Shown here: positions 1 to 7,264 of the stretch, piece by piece
Layout: each line of letters opens with the position of its first letter
How positions within the stretch are numbered: the stretch's first letter is position 1
Source of the DNA: JBLIKP01 sp047635375
GTDB taxonomy: Bacteria; Bacteroidota; Bacteroidia; Sphingobacteriales; Sphingobacteriaceae
NCBI GenBank assembly: GCA_047635375.1
Contig: JBLIKP010000064.1
Coordinates: forward strand, 1-13,831
Direction: 5' to 3'
Length of the DNA stretch: 13,831 nucleotides
The notes under the pieces: model-generated
What the model saw: the letters and a program-made list of their open reading frames with translations, nothing else
Told to the model about the DNA's origin: nothing
Databases searched by the model: none
Translations under genes and position numbers: made by a program

Positions 1-1838
1 CCTATTGGAGTCCACTCAAAGGTTACTGTACTTATTGTTGGAGTCAGACAACTAACAATTGGCGCGGCAAGTGGATTAACCACAGGAACATCAATAGGTA
101 TTGAGTCACTAGAACAACCCCCTTTTACGGTACTGACATAATACCTTTTGCTCGTGTTAATTATTCCAGTATTGTATTTTACCGAATTTGAAAGCTTAAT
201 AAAACTTTCATCCAACCATTCAAAAGTGGAGTTACTTGTCCCTGATGAGGCTGCCAAAACTGTGGATGAACCTTTACAGACTAAAGTGTCTCCGGTCACA
301 GTTGGTGCTAGTGGGATTTGATTAACTTGAATTTTTACATCAGTTCTGGCCAGAGAATAACAACCCTCTAGACTAGGGTGAATATACACGGAGGCTGATG
401 AACTTAAAGGACCCGTATTGTAGATGTTACTATCGGATGGTAATAAGGAACCAAAGGTAGGTTGCGTAAACCACTCAAATTTTGTCCTAGGTAAATTTGC
501 TGTTGCAACTATGGACAATGAATCTCCACCACAAATAATTTCATTTCCAAATACCCCTGAAATAATGGGACGTGGTTTTACAGTAACCCCTACGGTTGTT
601 CTTGTTGGGCTTGGTCCACAATTGGGTAAGAATGCTTCCACCTGATAATCAATATCTGCGTTAAGGGTATTGGTAATAAAGGTATCGCCTTCAAATAACA
701 AGGATGTACTCGTGGCATTGTACCATCTGAAAGTTGCTCCTACTGGTGTTAACCTAATCAAGGAAGCCATTTCACCACTACAAATTGTATCTTTTTTTGC
801 CGTAGCGATTGGTGTCGCTGATGTTACAAATACAGTGGTAGTGTCTTTAAGGACACTAAGACACTCTTTTCCTCCACCAATAATTTTTACGGATTGGATG
901 TAGTAGGCCGTGTCCTGCTGTACAACAGGAGTAGTAAAACTTGTTCCTTCAAAAAAAGGAACGGTTGCACTTGTAGTTTTATACCATCTAAAAACAACTC
1001 CGGAGGGTGAAAGGGCATCTAAAACAGCTGTAGAATTCTGACAAATTGTTTCATCCCTTATATCTGGGGTGGCAGGTAATGGAGTAATATTTATCATTTT
1101 CGCTGTCTGTGGTACATTTGGAACATTGCACCGTTGGACATAGAAGGAGGTTGTACTCGTTAAAGCAGTATCCAAATTGTCACCTGTAAATACTAGGTTT
1201 CCAACCGAAGGATCATCGAACCAAAAATGTGTAGTTTCAGGATTATTACTTGAGACAACCATCTTGGCTGTATCCATCTCACAAAGGGCCTCTAATCCTG
1301 ATACAACTGGTCTTTCCGTCTTTTTATAAGCCCCATAAAGTCTTAATTCTTTGCTACCAGGAAAGACACTGGTAATATTTATTTTGACCAAAACTCTATC
1401 AAAAGCCGCCGTTGGTTTGAATTTGATTACGGCTCTAGGTTGACCTCCAAAGGAACCTGCTTGAGTAACACTAATTAACTTTTCATCACCGTTTGAGTTA
1501 ATTCCAAGAAAGGACTCCACACTCAAAGAAGCTGTAGAATCAAAACCTACCAAAAACCCATCCTGAACAATAATAAACATAGTATCATTTGGGCAAGCCG
1601 ATTTTGGAAAAATTAATAATTGCCCAACGAAGTCTCCATTAACACCGGATATGGTAAGCGTAGAATTTGTTATATAGTTAGGATCATTATCAACCGAATT
1701 ACCTGGATTTGCCACATCACATCCAAGTGGACAATCCCCAGAAACAGACTGAGAATTGGCGTATTCTAATGGCTGACCTAAAACATTAGCTACTCCGCAA
1801 GTAGCAACTAATGCAAGGATGGTTAAAATATTTTTCAT
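1..1838 (-). CDS. Large secreted Ig-like repeat surface protein (partial, C-terminus beyond window)
   Basis: The frame opens at an ATG at 1838 and runs without a stop off the left edge, giving 612 visible residues. Residues 1-21 (MKNILTILALVATCGVANVLG) look like a Sec signal peptide. Residues about 22-172 form an N-terminal domain that I do not assign. Five repeats of about 80 residues follow, at roughly 178-255, 257-340, 342-421, 423-508 and 510-588. They share the pattern (I/L)C...L...F.W(Y/F)...Y and resemble the CHU_C-type Ig-like domain of Bacteroidota. Each has two cysteines and a Trp 19-20 residues after the first. From about 593 the sequence (ending TVTFEWTPI) looks like the start of a fibronectin type III domain. 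Proteins of this build are usually exported adhesins or gliding-associated proteins of the type IX secretion route, but the C-terminal sorting domain lies outside the window. The exact ligand or role is unknown. Confidence 0.85.
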   Translation of the reverse strand, partial: MKNILTILALVATCGVANVLGQPLEYANSQSVSGDCPLGCDVANPGNSVDNDPNYITNSTLTISGVNGDFVGQLLIFPKSACPNDTMFIIVQDGFLVGFDSTASLSVESFLGINSNGDEKLISVTQAGSFGGQPRAVIKFKPTAAFDRVLVKINITSVFPGSKELRLYGAYKKTERPVVSGLEALCEMDTAKMVVSSNNPETTHFWFDDPSVGNLVFTGDNLDTALTSTTSFYVQRCNVPNVPQTAKMINITPLPATPDIRDETICQNSTAVLDALSPSGVVFRWYKTTSATVPFFEGTSFTTPVVQQDTAYYIQSVKIIGGGKECLSVLKDTTTVFVTSATPIATAKKDTICSGEMASLIRLTPVGATFRWYNATSTSLLFEGDTFITNTLNADIDYQVEAFLPNCGPSPTRTTVGVTVKPRPIISGVFGNEIICGGDSLSIVATANLPRTKFEWFTQPTFGSLLPSDSNIYNTGPLSSSASVYIHPSLEGCYSLARTDVKIQVNQIPLAPTVTGDTLVCKGSSTVLAASSGTSNSTFEWLDESFIKLSNSVKYNTGIINTSKRYYVSTVKGGCSSDSIPIDVPVVNPLAAPIVSCLTPTISTVTFEWTPI

Positions 1839-1916
1839 AATCAGAGTAATCGTAAAGTTCTAATAAAATCAAGTAAGTAGGTGACACTTAATAAGATTTC
1901 ATTTTTTCATAACCAT

Positions 1917-1946
1917 CAAATTTACTGAAATAAAAAAGATCACAAA
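1917..1946 (-). promoter_or_regulatory. Bacteroidota-type promoter of the Ig-like surface protein gene
   Basis: On the minus strand TTTG (1943-1946) is followed after 18 nt by TAAATTTG (1917-1924), matching the TTTG/TAnnTTTG pattern of the Bacteroidota primary sigma factor. Transcription would start near 1910 and leave a leader of about 70 nt before the ATG at 1838. A second box, TATATTTG at 1959-1966, lies upstream but has no good partner at -33. The intergenic region 1839-1997 holds nothing else that I can name, and no convincing terminator is seen after hemE. Confidence 0.6.
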
Positions 1947-1997
1947 GGGGAGTTAACGCAAATATAAATTCCTTTATTTTACATGGCTTAAAAAGGC

Positions 1998-3023
1998 TTA
2001 CCTAAAATTTTTAACTGTATCTACGGCATATTTCACTTTTTCAACCTCCATATCTGGACTTATTCCATGTCCAAGATTGAAAATAAATCCGTTTTCATTA
2101 CGCATTCTATTCAACACATGCTCTACTCTTTCCTTTATCACCGGCTTATTTGCGTAAAGAATTGTAGGGTCAAGATTACCTTGCACGGCAATATTTGAGG
2201 GAAGAGATTGCTTTAAACTTAAAATATCAGCGTTCCAGTCAATCGAAATAACGTCGGGTTTAGATTTTGCCATTATGGGCGCAAAATAGGAACTGCCTCG
2301 GCAGAAATAAATAACAGGAACCCCTGTTCTATTTAATCCTTGGATTATTTGGTCGTTATAACGGTGTGCGAACTCGTTAAAATCCTCAAAAGACAAGGCG
2401 TGAGCCCAACTATCAAAAAGCTGCACAGCTTGCACACCTGCTTTTATTTGTCCGTTTAGGTAATTAACCGTTACCCTTGCAATTTTATCTAAAAGTTTAT
2501 GTGCTAATTTCGGATGATTATGAATAAGTGCCTTACTTTTCTTGAATTCACGGGTTGATCCACCTTCAACGAGGTAGGACATCACAGTGAACGGTGCTCC
2601 AGCAAAACCGATTAATGGGATTTTACCATCAAGACGCTTCAGGACTTCATGAATGGCTTTGTATACATAGTCGAAAGCCTCGTCGGTATCAGGCTCCAAA
2701 AGTTTTTCAATATCTGCAGCAGTTCTAACGGGGTTGCTAAAAATTGGTCCAACGCCCTTTTCGAAGCTTAAATCTCCACCCATTGCTTCTCCAACAACCA
2801 AAATATCGCAGAATAAAATGGCGGCATCAATATCCAAAATATCAACTGGCAACATTGTAACATCAGCGGCAATTTCTGGAGTCTTACACATTTCAAGGAA
2901 TGTGTACTTTTCCTTAATAGCCATATATTCTGGCATGTACCTCCCTGCTTGTCGCATAAACCAAACTGGCGGACGAGAAACTGGTTTTGAAAATGCTGCG
3001 TCTAAAAACAATGTATTTTTCAA
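1998..3023 (-). CDS. hemE: Uroporphyrinogen III decarboxylase
   Basis: The enzyme removes four carboxyl groups from the acetate side chains of uroporphyrinogen III to give coproporphyrinogen III in heme synthesis; it is cytoplasmic and normally dimeric. The 341 residues are full length for the family. The N-terminal signature RQAGRY is at 24-29. Likely active-site residues are Asp73 (in CDILVV), Tyr150 (after GAPFTVMS), Ser205 (FDSWA) and His319 (NLGHG). The start is TTG: the in-frame TAA of the regulator gene lies only two codons upstream, no ATG exists before Met23, and the N-terminus KNTLFLDAA aligns with the usual M-(I/K)-N-x-L start of relatives. It is the last gene of the run DUF3127-hemL-kinase-regulator-hemE, 6 nt after the regulator stop, so it is probably cotranscribed and translationally coupled. 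Function is near certain. Confidence 0.97.
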   Translation of the reverse strand: MKNTLFLDAAFSKPVSRPPVWFMRQAGRYMPEYMAIKEKYTFLEMCKTPEIAADVTMLPVDILDIDAAILFCDILVVGEAMGGDLSFEKGVGPIFSNPVRTAADIEKLLEPDTDEAFDYVYKAIHEVLKRLDGKIPLIGFAGAPFTVMSYLVEGGSTREFKKSKALIHNHPKLAHKLLDKIARVTVNYLNGQIKAGVQAVQLFDSWAHALSFEDFNEFAHRYNDQIIQGLNRTGVPVIYFCRGSSYFAPIMAKSKPDVISIDWNADILSLKQSLPSNIAVQGNLDPTILYANKPVIKERVEHVLNRMRNENGFIFNLGHGISPDMEVEKVKYAVDTVKNFR

Positions 3024-3029
3024 TGTAGA

Positions 3030-3722
3030 TTATTTTTGATTTATAAATTGATAACCCACTCCTCTTATGGAATGGAAATATTTTGGATTTCGAGGATCCT
3101 CCTCAAACATTTTTCTTAGGTTCAATATAAAGTTATCGATGGTTCTGGTTGACGGATAAATATCGTATCCCCAAACAGTTTCTAGGATTAACTCCCTTGA
3201 AATTGCCTCACTTTCTCGCTCAATAAATAGTTTTAGAAGCATCGCTTCTTTTTTACTAAGTCTCCATTTTTGGTCATTAGGACCAGTAACTTCGTAATTA
3301 GGAAAATTGATTTGCTTATCACCGATTTCGAAAAACTCAAATTTCGAGGCCACTTTCCCTGTCCGCTTTAGCAGATTCACCACTCTCAAAATCAATTCTT
3401 CTAGGTTAAAAGGCTTTGGTAAGTAATCGTCAGCACCTTTTTTAAGGCCTTTAATTCTATCCTGCCCAGAACTTTTTGCCGTAAGCATAAGAATTGGGGT
3501 CTCACTGTCTTCTATTCTTATGGTTTCACATACTTGGAAGCCATCAATTTCAGGAAGCATTACATCAAGTACCACGAGATCAAATCGTTCAGATTTGAAA
3601 ATTTTTAACGCCATTCGCCCATCGATTGCGGTGGACACAGCATAGCCTTCAAGCTCGAGATTCATTTTTATCCCTTGGAGCAAGGTCTCTTCATCTTCGA
3701 CTAAAAGTATCCTTTTTTTCAT
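3030..3722 (-). CDS. OmpR/PhoB-family response regulator
   Basis: This is a two-domain DNA-binding response regulator of 230 residues. The receiver domain (about 3-118) has the acidic pocket Glu9/Asp10, phosphoacceptor Asp53 (VVLDVMLPE), Thr81 (MLTAKSS) and Lys103 (LPKPF), so it is a complete, phosphorylatable receiver. The C-terminal winged helix (about 130-228) contains the family's SREL.LE.VWG segment, the recognition region TRTIDNFILNLRK and a closing GVGYQF strand. It begins 3 nt after the stop of the histidine kinase gene, so the two form a cognate pair. It is followed 6 nt later by hemE. Binding sites and regulon cannot be read from the sequence; control of the surrounding tetrapyrrole genes is a plausible but unproven role. 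Confidence 0.95.
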   Translation of the reverse strand: MKKRILLVEDEETLLQGIKMNLELEGYAVSTAIDGRMALKIFKSERFDLVVLDVMLPEIDGFQVCETIRIEDSETPILMLTAKSSGQDRIKGLKKGADDYLPKPFNLEELILRVVNLLKRTGKVASKFEFFEIGDKQINFPNYEVTGPNDQKWRLSKKEAMLLKLFIERESEAISRELILETVWGYDIYPSTRTIDNFILNLRKMFEEDPRNPKYFHSIRGVGYQFINQK

Positions 3723-3725
3723 TTA

Positions 3726-4655
3726 CTATGCTTTTGGCAATTGAATTTCAAAAATACAACCTGAAGGTTTATTATTTAAAATTCTGATAATACCCTTATG
3801 GTAATTCACAACCTCTATAACCAAATATAAACCTATTCCGGTTCCTTTATTTCTTCGGGTGTTTTCGCTTCCTACGCGGTAAAATTTCTCAAAAACTTTT
3901 CTTTTATCAGACTCAGTTAATCCTGGACCTTCATCGGCGACAGCCAAAACCACTTTCCCATTTTTCTCAGTTACGGAAATGGTTACCTGTTGGCCTTCCT
4001 TTGAATATTTTAATGCATTCTCAACCAAGTTTAGAACCATTGCCTCAATTGCAAAAGGGTCGCCATAAATAATTAAATCATTAGATGACCTTTCAAATGC
4101 AACGTTTTGTTCGCGAATAGCAATCGATTCTTTCATCCCACGCAAAAGTGCGGTTAGGTTAAGCTTTTCCCAGGAAAAACCATTATCCCCAGACTCCATT
4201 TTAGACGCCATTAAAATCTTTTCAACTAGCAGTTCTAACCTGTGGGTTTCACTTAATGAATTACGGATAAGCTTCTCTTTTTGGTGGTCCTCGAGATTTT
4301 TTCGCTCAAGGGTTTGTGTGTTTAAACGAATTCCCGCTAGTGGGGACTTTAATTCATGCGTGATGGAGAGCATGAAATTACTTTGCTGAAGACTTAGGGC
4401 CTGCTCCGCTTTAAACGATCTACGAATCCACCATGCACCAACCAGAAGGATTACAAGAAAAACACTTCCTTCCCCACCAATCATCCAAGCTTTTTTAGAA
4501 AGCTTTCGACCAAGACTTGGAATTTCCTCAGAAGGTAAAAGCAACATTTCCTGATTAACAACCTGAAAATTTAAGTCATAAATTAAGTATGTCCACCAAC
4601 CGAATTGAAGCAGAATATAAATTAAAAGGATGTAAAAAATCGTAAGAGGGCGCAT
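3726..4655 (-). CDS. Membrane sensor histidine kinase, small sensor region
   Basis: The protein is 309 residues long. Two membrane segments (about 5-25 and 57-77) flank a periplasmic loop of only about 30 residues; no HAMP, PAS or other sensor domain is seen. The second segment passes almost directly into the dimerisation helix, with the phosphoacceptor His100 in SITHELKSPL. The catalytic ATPase domain has the N box around Asn213 (NLVENALKYS), the G1 box DEGPG (241-245), the F box EKFYR (256-260) and the G2 box GTGIGL (271-276), so all kinase elements are intact. It is encoded 5 nt after hemL and 3 nt before its response regulator. With so small a periplasmic part, the signal is probably sensed within the membrane, through a partner, or at the cytoplasmic face. 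The signal itself is unknown. Confidence 0.94.
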   Translation of the reverse strand: MRPLTIFYILLIYILLQFGWWTYLIYDLNFQVVNQEMLLLPSEEIPSLGRKLSKKAWMIGGEGSVFLVILLVGAWWIRRSFKAEQALSLQQSNFMLSITHELKSPLAGIRLNTQTLERKNLEDHQKEKLIRNSLSETHRLELLVEKILMASKMESGDNGFSWEKLNLTALLRGMKESIAIREQNVAFERSSNDLIIYGDPFAIEAMVLNLVENALKYSKEGQQVTISVTEKNGKVVLAVADEGPGLTESDKRKVFEKFYRVGSENTRRNKGTGIGLYLVIEVVNYHKGIIRILNNKPSGCIFEIQLPKA

Positions 4656-4660
4656 TTAAA

Positions 4661-6010
4661 TTAATCTTCAAACGCCTTATCCAGCGCTTCGCAGATTACA
4701 TCGCGAGCAATTTTAAGGTCTTTTTGGGTATGTGCTTCTGAAATGAATCCAACCTCATATCCGGATGGACCAAAATAAACACCGCGCTTTAGTAATTCTC
4801 TATGGAACTTGCCGAAGCGAGACATATCTTTTGCGCTAATTTCATCGGCACGGGTAATTCTATCGTTCGCCGAAAAGCTAATCCAAAAGATTGAAGCCAA
4901 GTGGAATATACGAACCTGAAGATTACGCTCTACAATAAAATCGTAAATGCTTTGTACGAAATGGGCTGTTTTCATTTCCAGTTTATCATAGAAACCAGGC
5001 TTTAAGCACTCTTTCAATTGCGCTAATCCTGCAGCCATGGCTATTGGATTACCACTAAGGGTTCCTGCCTGATAAACTTGTCCTTCTGGAGAGATTTTAG
5101 CCATAATGTCTGACCTACCTCCATAAGCACCCACAGGCATCCCACCACCAATGACTTTACCATAAGTGATAAGGTCCGGTTGTATTTCGTAGAATCCCGC
5201 AGCACCTTCGGCACCAATGCGATATCCTGAAATCACCTCGTCAAAAATCAAAAGAGATTTATATTTTACAGTAATATCACGTAGGTATTGTAGGTAATCT
5301 TTATCCTGAATTAACAATCCGTTATTTGCAGGCAATGGCTCAACAATAATCGCTGCGATATCGTCGCTATGCTCTTTAAAGCACGCTTTAAGCGCTGCCT
5401 TATCATTCAGCGGAAGCACAAGAGTCTCCTTAACAAAGCCCTCAGGAATGCCGGCAGATGAGCTCTCACCTAAAGTCACAAGTCCAGAACCAGCCTTAAC
5501 TAAAAGGGAATCCACGTGACCGTGGTAGCATCCTTCGAATTTGATGATTTTGTTTTTCCCGGTAAATCCGCGAGCAAGTCGGATCGCCGACATAACCGCC
5601 TCAGTACCAGAATTTACAAAACGTAATTTATCTAAATAGCTATTGTGACGAAGCATAAGCGTCGCCAATTCATTTTCTAAGCGAGTAGGAGCTCCAAAGG
5701 AAAGTCCTTTTTCAACAGCCTCAATTACGCTTTCGCGGATTGCAATATGGTTGTGGCCTAAAATTAATGGACCCCACGAACAGCAGAAATCGATGTAGGA
5801 ATTATTGTCAGCATCGGTTATACGACAACCGTCACCCTTGTCAATAAAAACAGGGTTTCCCTCAACAGAATTAAATGCACGGACCGGTGAATTCACCCCA
5901 CCTGGGAATAATTTTTGAGACTCCTCAAACAGCTCGTTAGAGTGGTGGAAATTCTCAAATACAGGGGTTGCTTTTTTCTTACGATTGAACAATTTGCTAA
6001 TTGAACTCAT
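4661..6010 (-). CDS. hemL: Glutamate-1-semialdehyde 2,1-aminomutase
   Basis: This PLP enzyme converts glutamate-1-semialdehyde to 5-aminolevulinate, the last step of the C5 entry into tetrapyrrole synthesis. The family signature LFPGGVNSPVRAF is at 34-46, the phosphate-binding NSGTEA at 133-138, the cofactor-binding Asp257 in LLIFDEVISG, and the Schiff-base Lys285 in TYGKVIGGG. At 449 residues it is about 20 longer than usual. The excess is a Lys/Arg-rich N-terminal extension (SKLFNRKKK) ahead of the normal start region SNELFE. There is no internal ATG that would remove it; a TTG at codon 7 is possible but would trim little. It lies 31 nt after the DUF3127 gene and 5 nt before the histidine kinase gene, in the same run as hemE. 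The aminomutase function is secure. Confidence 0.97.
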   Translation of the reverse strand: MSSISKLFNRKKKATPVFENFHHSNELFEESQKLFPGGVNSPVRAFNSVEGNPVFIDKGDGCRITDADNNSYIDFCCSWGPLILGHNHIAIRESVIEAVEKGLSFGAPTRLENELATLMLRHNSYLDKLRFVNSGTEAVMSAIRLARGFTGKNKIIKFEGCYHGHVDSLLVKAGSGLVTLGESSSAGIPEGFVKETLVLPLNDKAALKACFKEHSDDIAAIIVEPLPANNGLLIQDKDYLQYLRDITVKYKSLLIFDEVISGYRIGAEGAAGFYEIQPDLITYGKVIGGGMPVGAYGGRSDIMAKISPEGQVYQAGTLSGNPIAMAAGLAQLKECLKPGFYDKLEMKTAHFVQSIYDFIVERNLQVRIFHLASIFWISFSANDRITRADEISAKDMSRFGKFHRELLKRGVYFGPSGYEVGFISEAHTQKDLKIARDVICEALDKAFED

Positions 6011-6041
6011 TACCTAGAATTAACTAAAATTGATTATTGTA

Positions 6042-6443
6042 TTAAAATGGAAGATCGTCCCCATCATCACCAGCTCCAAAACCAGTACCAGCAGTAATTG
6101 GAGGTGCTGCTGGAGGGAAGTCGTTTCCGCCTTGATCAGCAGGCTGACCTTGACTAGCTGGAACAACTCTCCAAGCTTCAAGGTTTGTAAAATAATTTAC
6201 TTTCCCTTCTTTCTCCCACTTTCTACCTTTGATGTTAAAGCTTACAGTAGCAGAATCACCTAATTTAAAAGCATCTAAAATGGCGCAACGGTCTTGGATA
6301 GTCTGGAACTTAATTACCTCAGTAAAAGTAGTTCCATTTTTATTTTCGTTGGTTTCAATTACAAATTCTCTTTTTTTGAAAGTATCTGTGATTTGTTGAA
6401 CGTTGTCGATAACGATAACGTTACCAGTAATCTCAAAACTCAT
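6042..6443 (-). CDS. DUF3127 family protein with SSB-like acidic tail
   Basis: The protein has 133 residues. Residues 1-94 form a compact beta-rich domain (for example FVIETNENKNGTTFTEVIKF and VSFNIKGRKWEKEGKVNYF) that I recognise as the Bacteroidota DUF3127 family, thought to have an OB-like fold. Residues 95-125 are a Gly/Pro/Gln/Ala linker likely to be disordered. The extreme C-terminus is DDGDDLPF, very close to the acidic tip (DDDIPF type) with which single-stranded DNA-binding proteins recruit repair and replication partners. A role in binding nucleic acid or in the SSB partner network is therefore inferred, not shown. The gene is first in the minus-strand run leading into hemL, 31 nt away, and is divergent from the methyltransferase gene. 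Its start ATG lies about 40 nt from a minus-strand TACTTTTG box. Confidence 0.85.
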   Translation of the reverse strand: MSFEITGNVIVIDNVQQITDTFKKREFVIETNENKNGTTFTEVIKFQTIQDRCAILDAFKLGDSATVSFNIKGRKWEKEGKVNYFTNLEAWRVVPASQGQPADQGGNDFPPAAPPITAGTGFGAGDDGDDLPF

Positions 6444-6482
6444 ATAAGGTTATTTTAATTTTTCTTCTATTTATTTGACCCC

Positions 6483-6490
6483 CAAAAGTA
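6483..6490 (-). promoter_or_regulatory. Minus-strand TACTTTTG (-7) box, likely promoter of the DUF3127-hemL-TCS-hemE run
   Basis: Read on the minus strand these bases are TACTTTTG, fitting TAnnTTTG, with the DUF3127 start codon 40 nt downstream. No TTTG or TTG is seen at the expected -33 distance, so the promoter may be weak or need an activator. The box is one arm of a perfect palindrome. Confidence 0.4.
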
Positions 6491-6503
6491 ATCATTACTT
6501 TTG
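6483..6503. repeat. Perfect 21-bp palindrome in the divergent promoter region
   Basis: CAAAAGTAAT, a central C, then ATTACTTTTG: two perfect 10-bp arms around one base. Each outer 8 bp is a TAnnTTTG promoter box for one strand. The symmetry may simply come from two facing -7 boxes, or it may be an operator for a dimeric regulator that controls both directions. Confidence 0.7.
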
Positions 6504-6562
6504 ACCTCATTAATAAATATGGTGATTGATTTATCCACCATTACCTCTATTTTTACCAAGAT

Positions 6563-7264
6563 ATGACACAAGCCACTTCAGACCCTTTTGGAACAGCCGC
6601 ATTAGATGCAGTTTCTGGTGATTTTTCGGAAGAATTATTGATTCATGCCAATAAGCTTGAGGGCCAAAACATTCCAATAAATTACCTTACCCGTTCCTTT
6701 GAAGAAATGCCCATAATTGAGCAGACTGCCCTAAAAAAAGTTAGAGGTAAAACTTTAGACGTGGGAGCTGGTGCTGGGTCACATTCACTTTACCTTCAGG
6801 AAAAGGGGATTAATGTATTTGCCATTGACACAAGTTTGGGAATGACACAGTCTATGACTAAAAGAGGAATTAAAGAGGTTGTTTATGGCAGGGTTGAGGA
6901 CTATCGGGGGGAGATGTTTGACACCATCATTTGCCTAATGACAGGAATTGGAATGGCAGGTAATATTGAAGGTCTACCGTCATTTATATCAAGTCTACTG
7001 AGCCTTTTAAAACCAGGCGGCCAAATTTTAATTGACGGTGCTGATATCCGAGATCTATTTGATGAAGAGGAATTAAATAAAGAGGATGAATATTATGGTG
7101 AATTCATCTATACCAGTGAATATAAGGGAATAAAAAGCGATCCCTTCCCATGGTTATACCTCCCTGCAGAAACCCTTCAGGATTGCTGTGCTGCAATGGG
7201 TGTGAAATGTAAAATTGTTAAATGGGGTGATAATAATGATTACCTCGCAAAAATAGGGAGCTAA
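6563..7264 (+). CDS. Class I SAM-dependent methyltransferase
   Basis: This 233-residue protein has the Rossmann methyltransferase core. Motif I is LDVGAGAGSHS at 65-75, an acidic residue ending the second strand is Asp89 (FAIDTS), the fourth-strand region is FDTIICLMTGIGM (119-131), and LKPGGQILIDG is at 149-159. Residues 1-55 form a helical N-terminal cap. The C-terminal part (about 165-233) is acidic and aromatic (EEELNKEDEYYGEF, then FPWLYLP) and probably shapes the substrate pocket. This layout is common in small-molecule methyltransferases, but the substrate cannot be inferred and no biosynthetic partner is adjacent. It is the only plus-strand gene, with its own promoter. The ATG at 6563 is supported by the promoter distance. 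Its stop abuts the stop of the converging gene with no gap. Confidence 0.88.
   Translation: MTQATSDPFGTAALDAVSGDFSEELLIHANKLEGQNIPINYLTRSFEEMPIIEQTALKKVRGKTLDVGAGAGSHSLYLQEKGINVFAIDTSLGMTQSMTKRGIKEVVYGRVEDYRGEMFDTIICLMTGIGMAGNIEGLPSFISSLLSLLKPGGQILIDGADIRDLFDEEELNKEDEYYGEFIYTSEYKGIKSDPFPWLYLPAETLQDCCAAMGVKCKIVKWGDNNDYLAKIGS

Larger units (their letters stand above)
6474..6503 (+). promoter_or_regulatory. Bacteroidota-type promoter of the methyltransferase gene
   Basis: TTTG (6474-6477) is followed after 18 nt by TACTTTTG (6496-6503), a full match to the TTTG/TAnnTTTG promoter pattern. Transcription would start near 6510, about 50 nt before the methyltransferase ATG at 6563. Its -33 element lies beyond the minus-strand -7 box, so the two divergent promoters overlap. 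Confidence 0.6.

Noticed and set aside
424..903. Two plus-strand open frames (424-645 and 670-903)
   Set aside because: They lie antisense inside the minus-strand Ig-like repeat gene, which reads continuously from 1838 to the edge with clear domain structure; the plus frames have no recognisable features.
1899..1916. Tiny upstream frame ATG GTT ATG AAA AAA TGA before the surface protein gene
   Set aside because: The likely transcription start near 1910 would exclude its first ATG, and short frames are expected by chance in AT-rich leaders.
1839..1997. Possible terminator after hemE
   Set aside because: Only a direct repeat (GGCTTA twice, 4 nt apart) and AT-rich imperfect pairing are present, not a stable hairpin with T-run.
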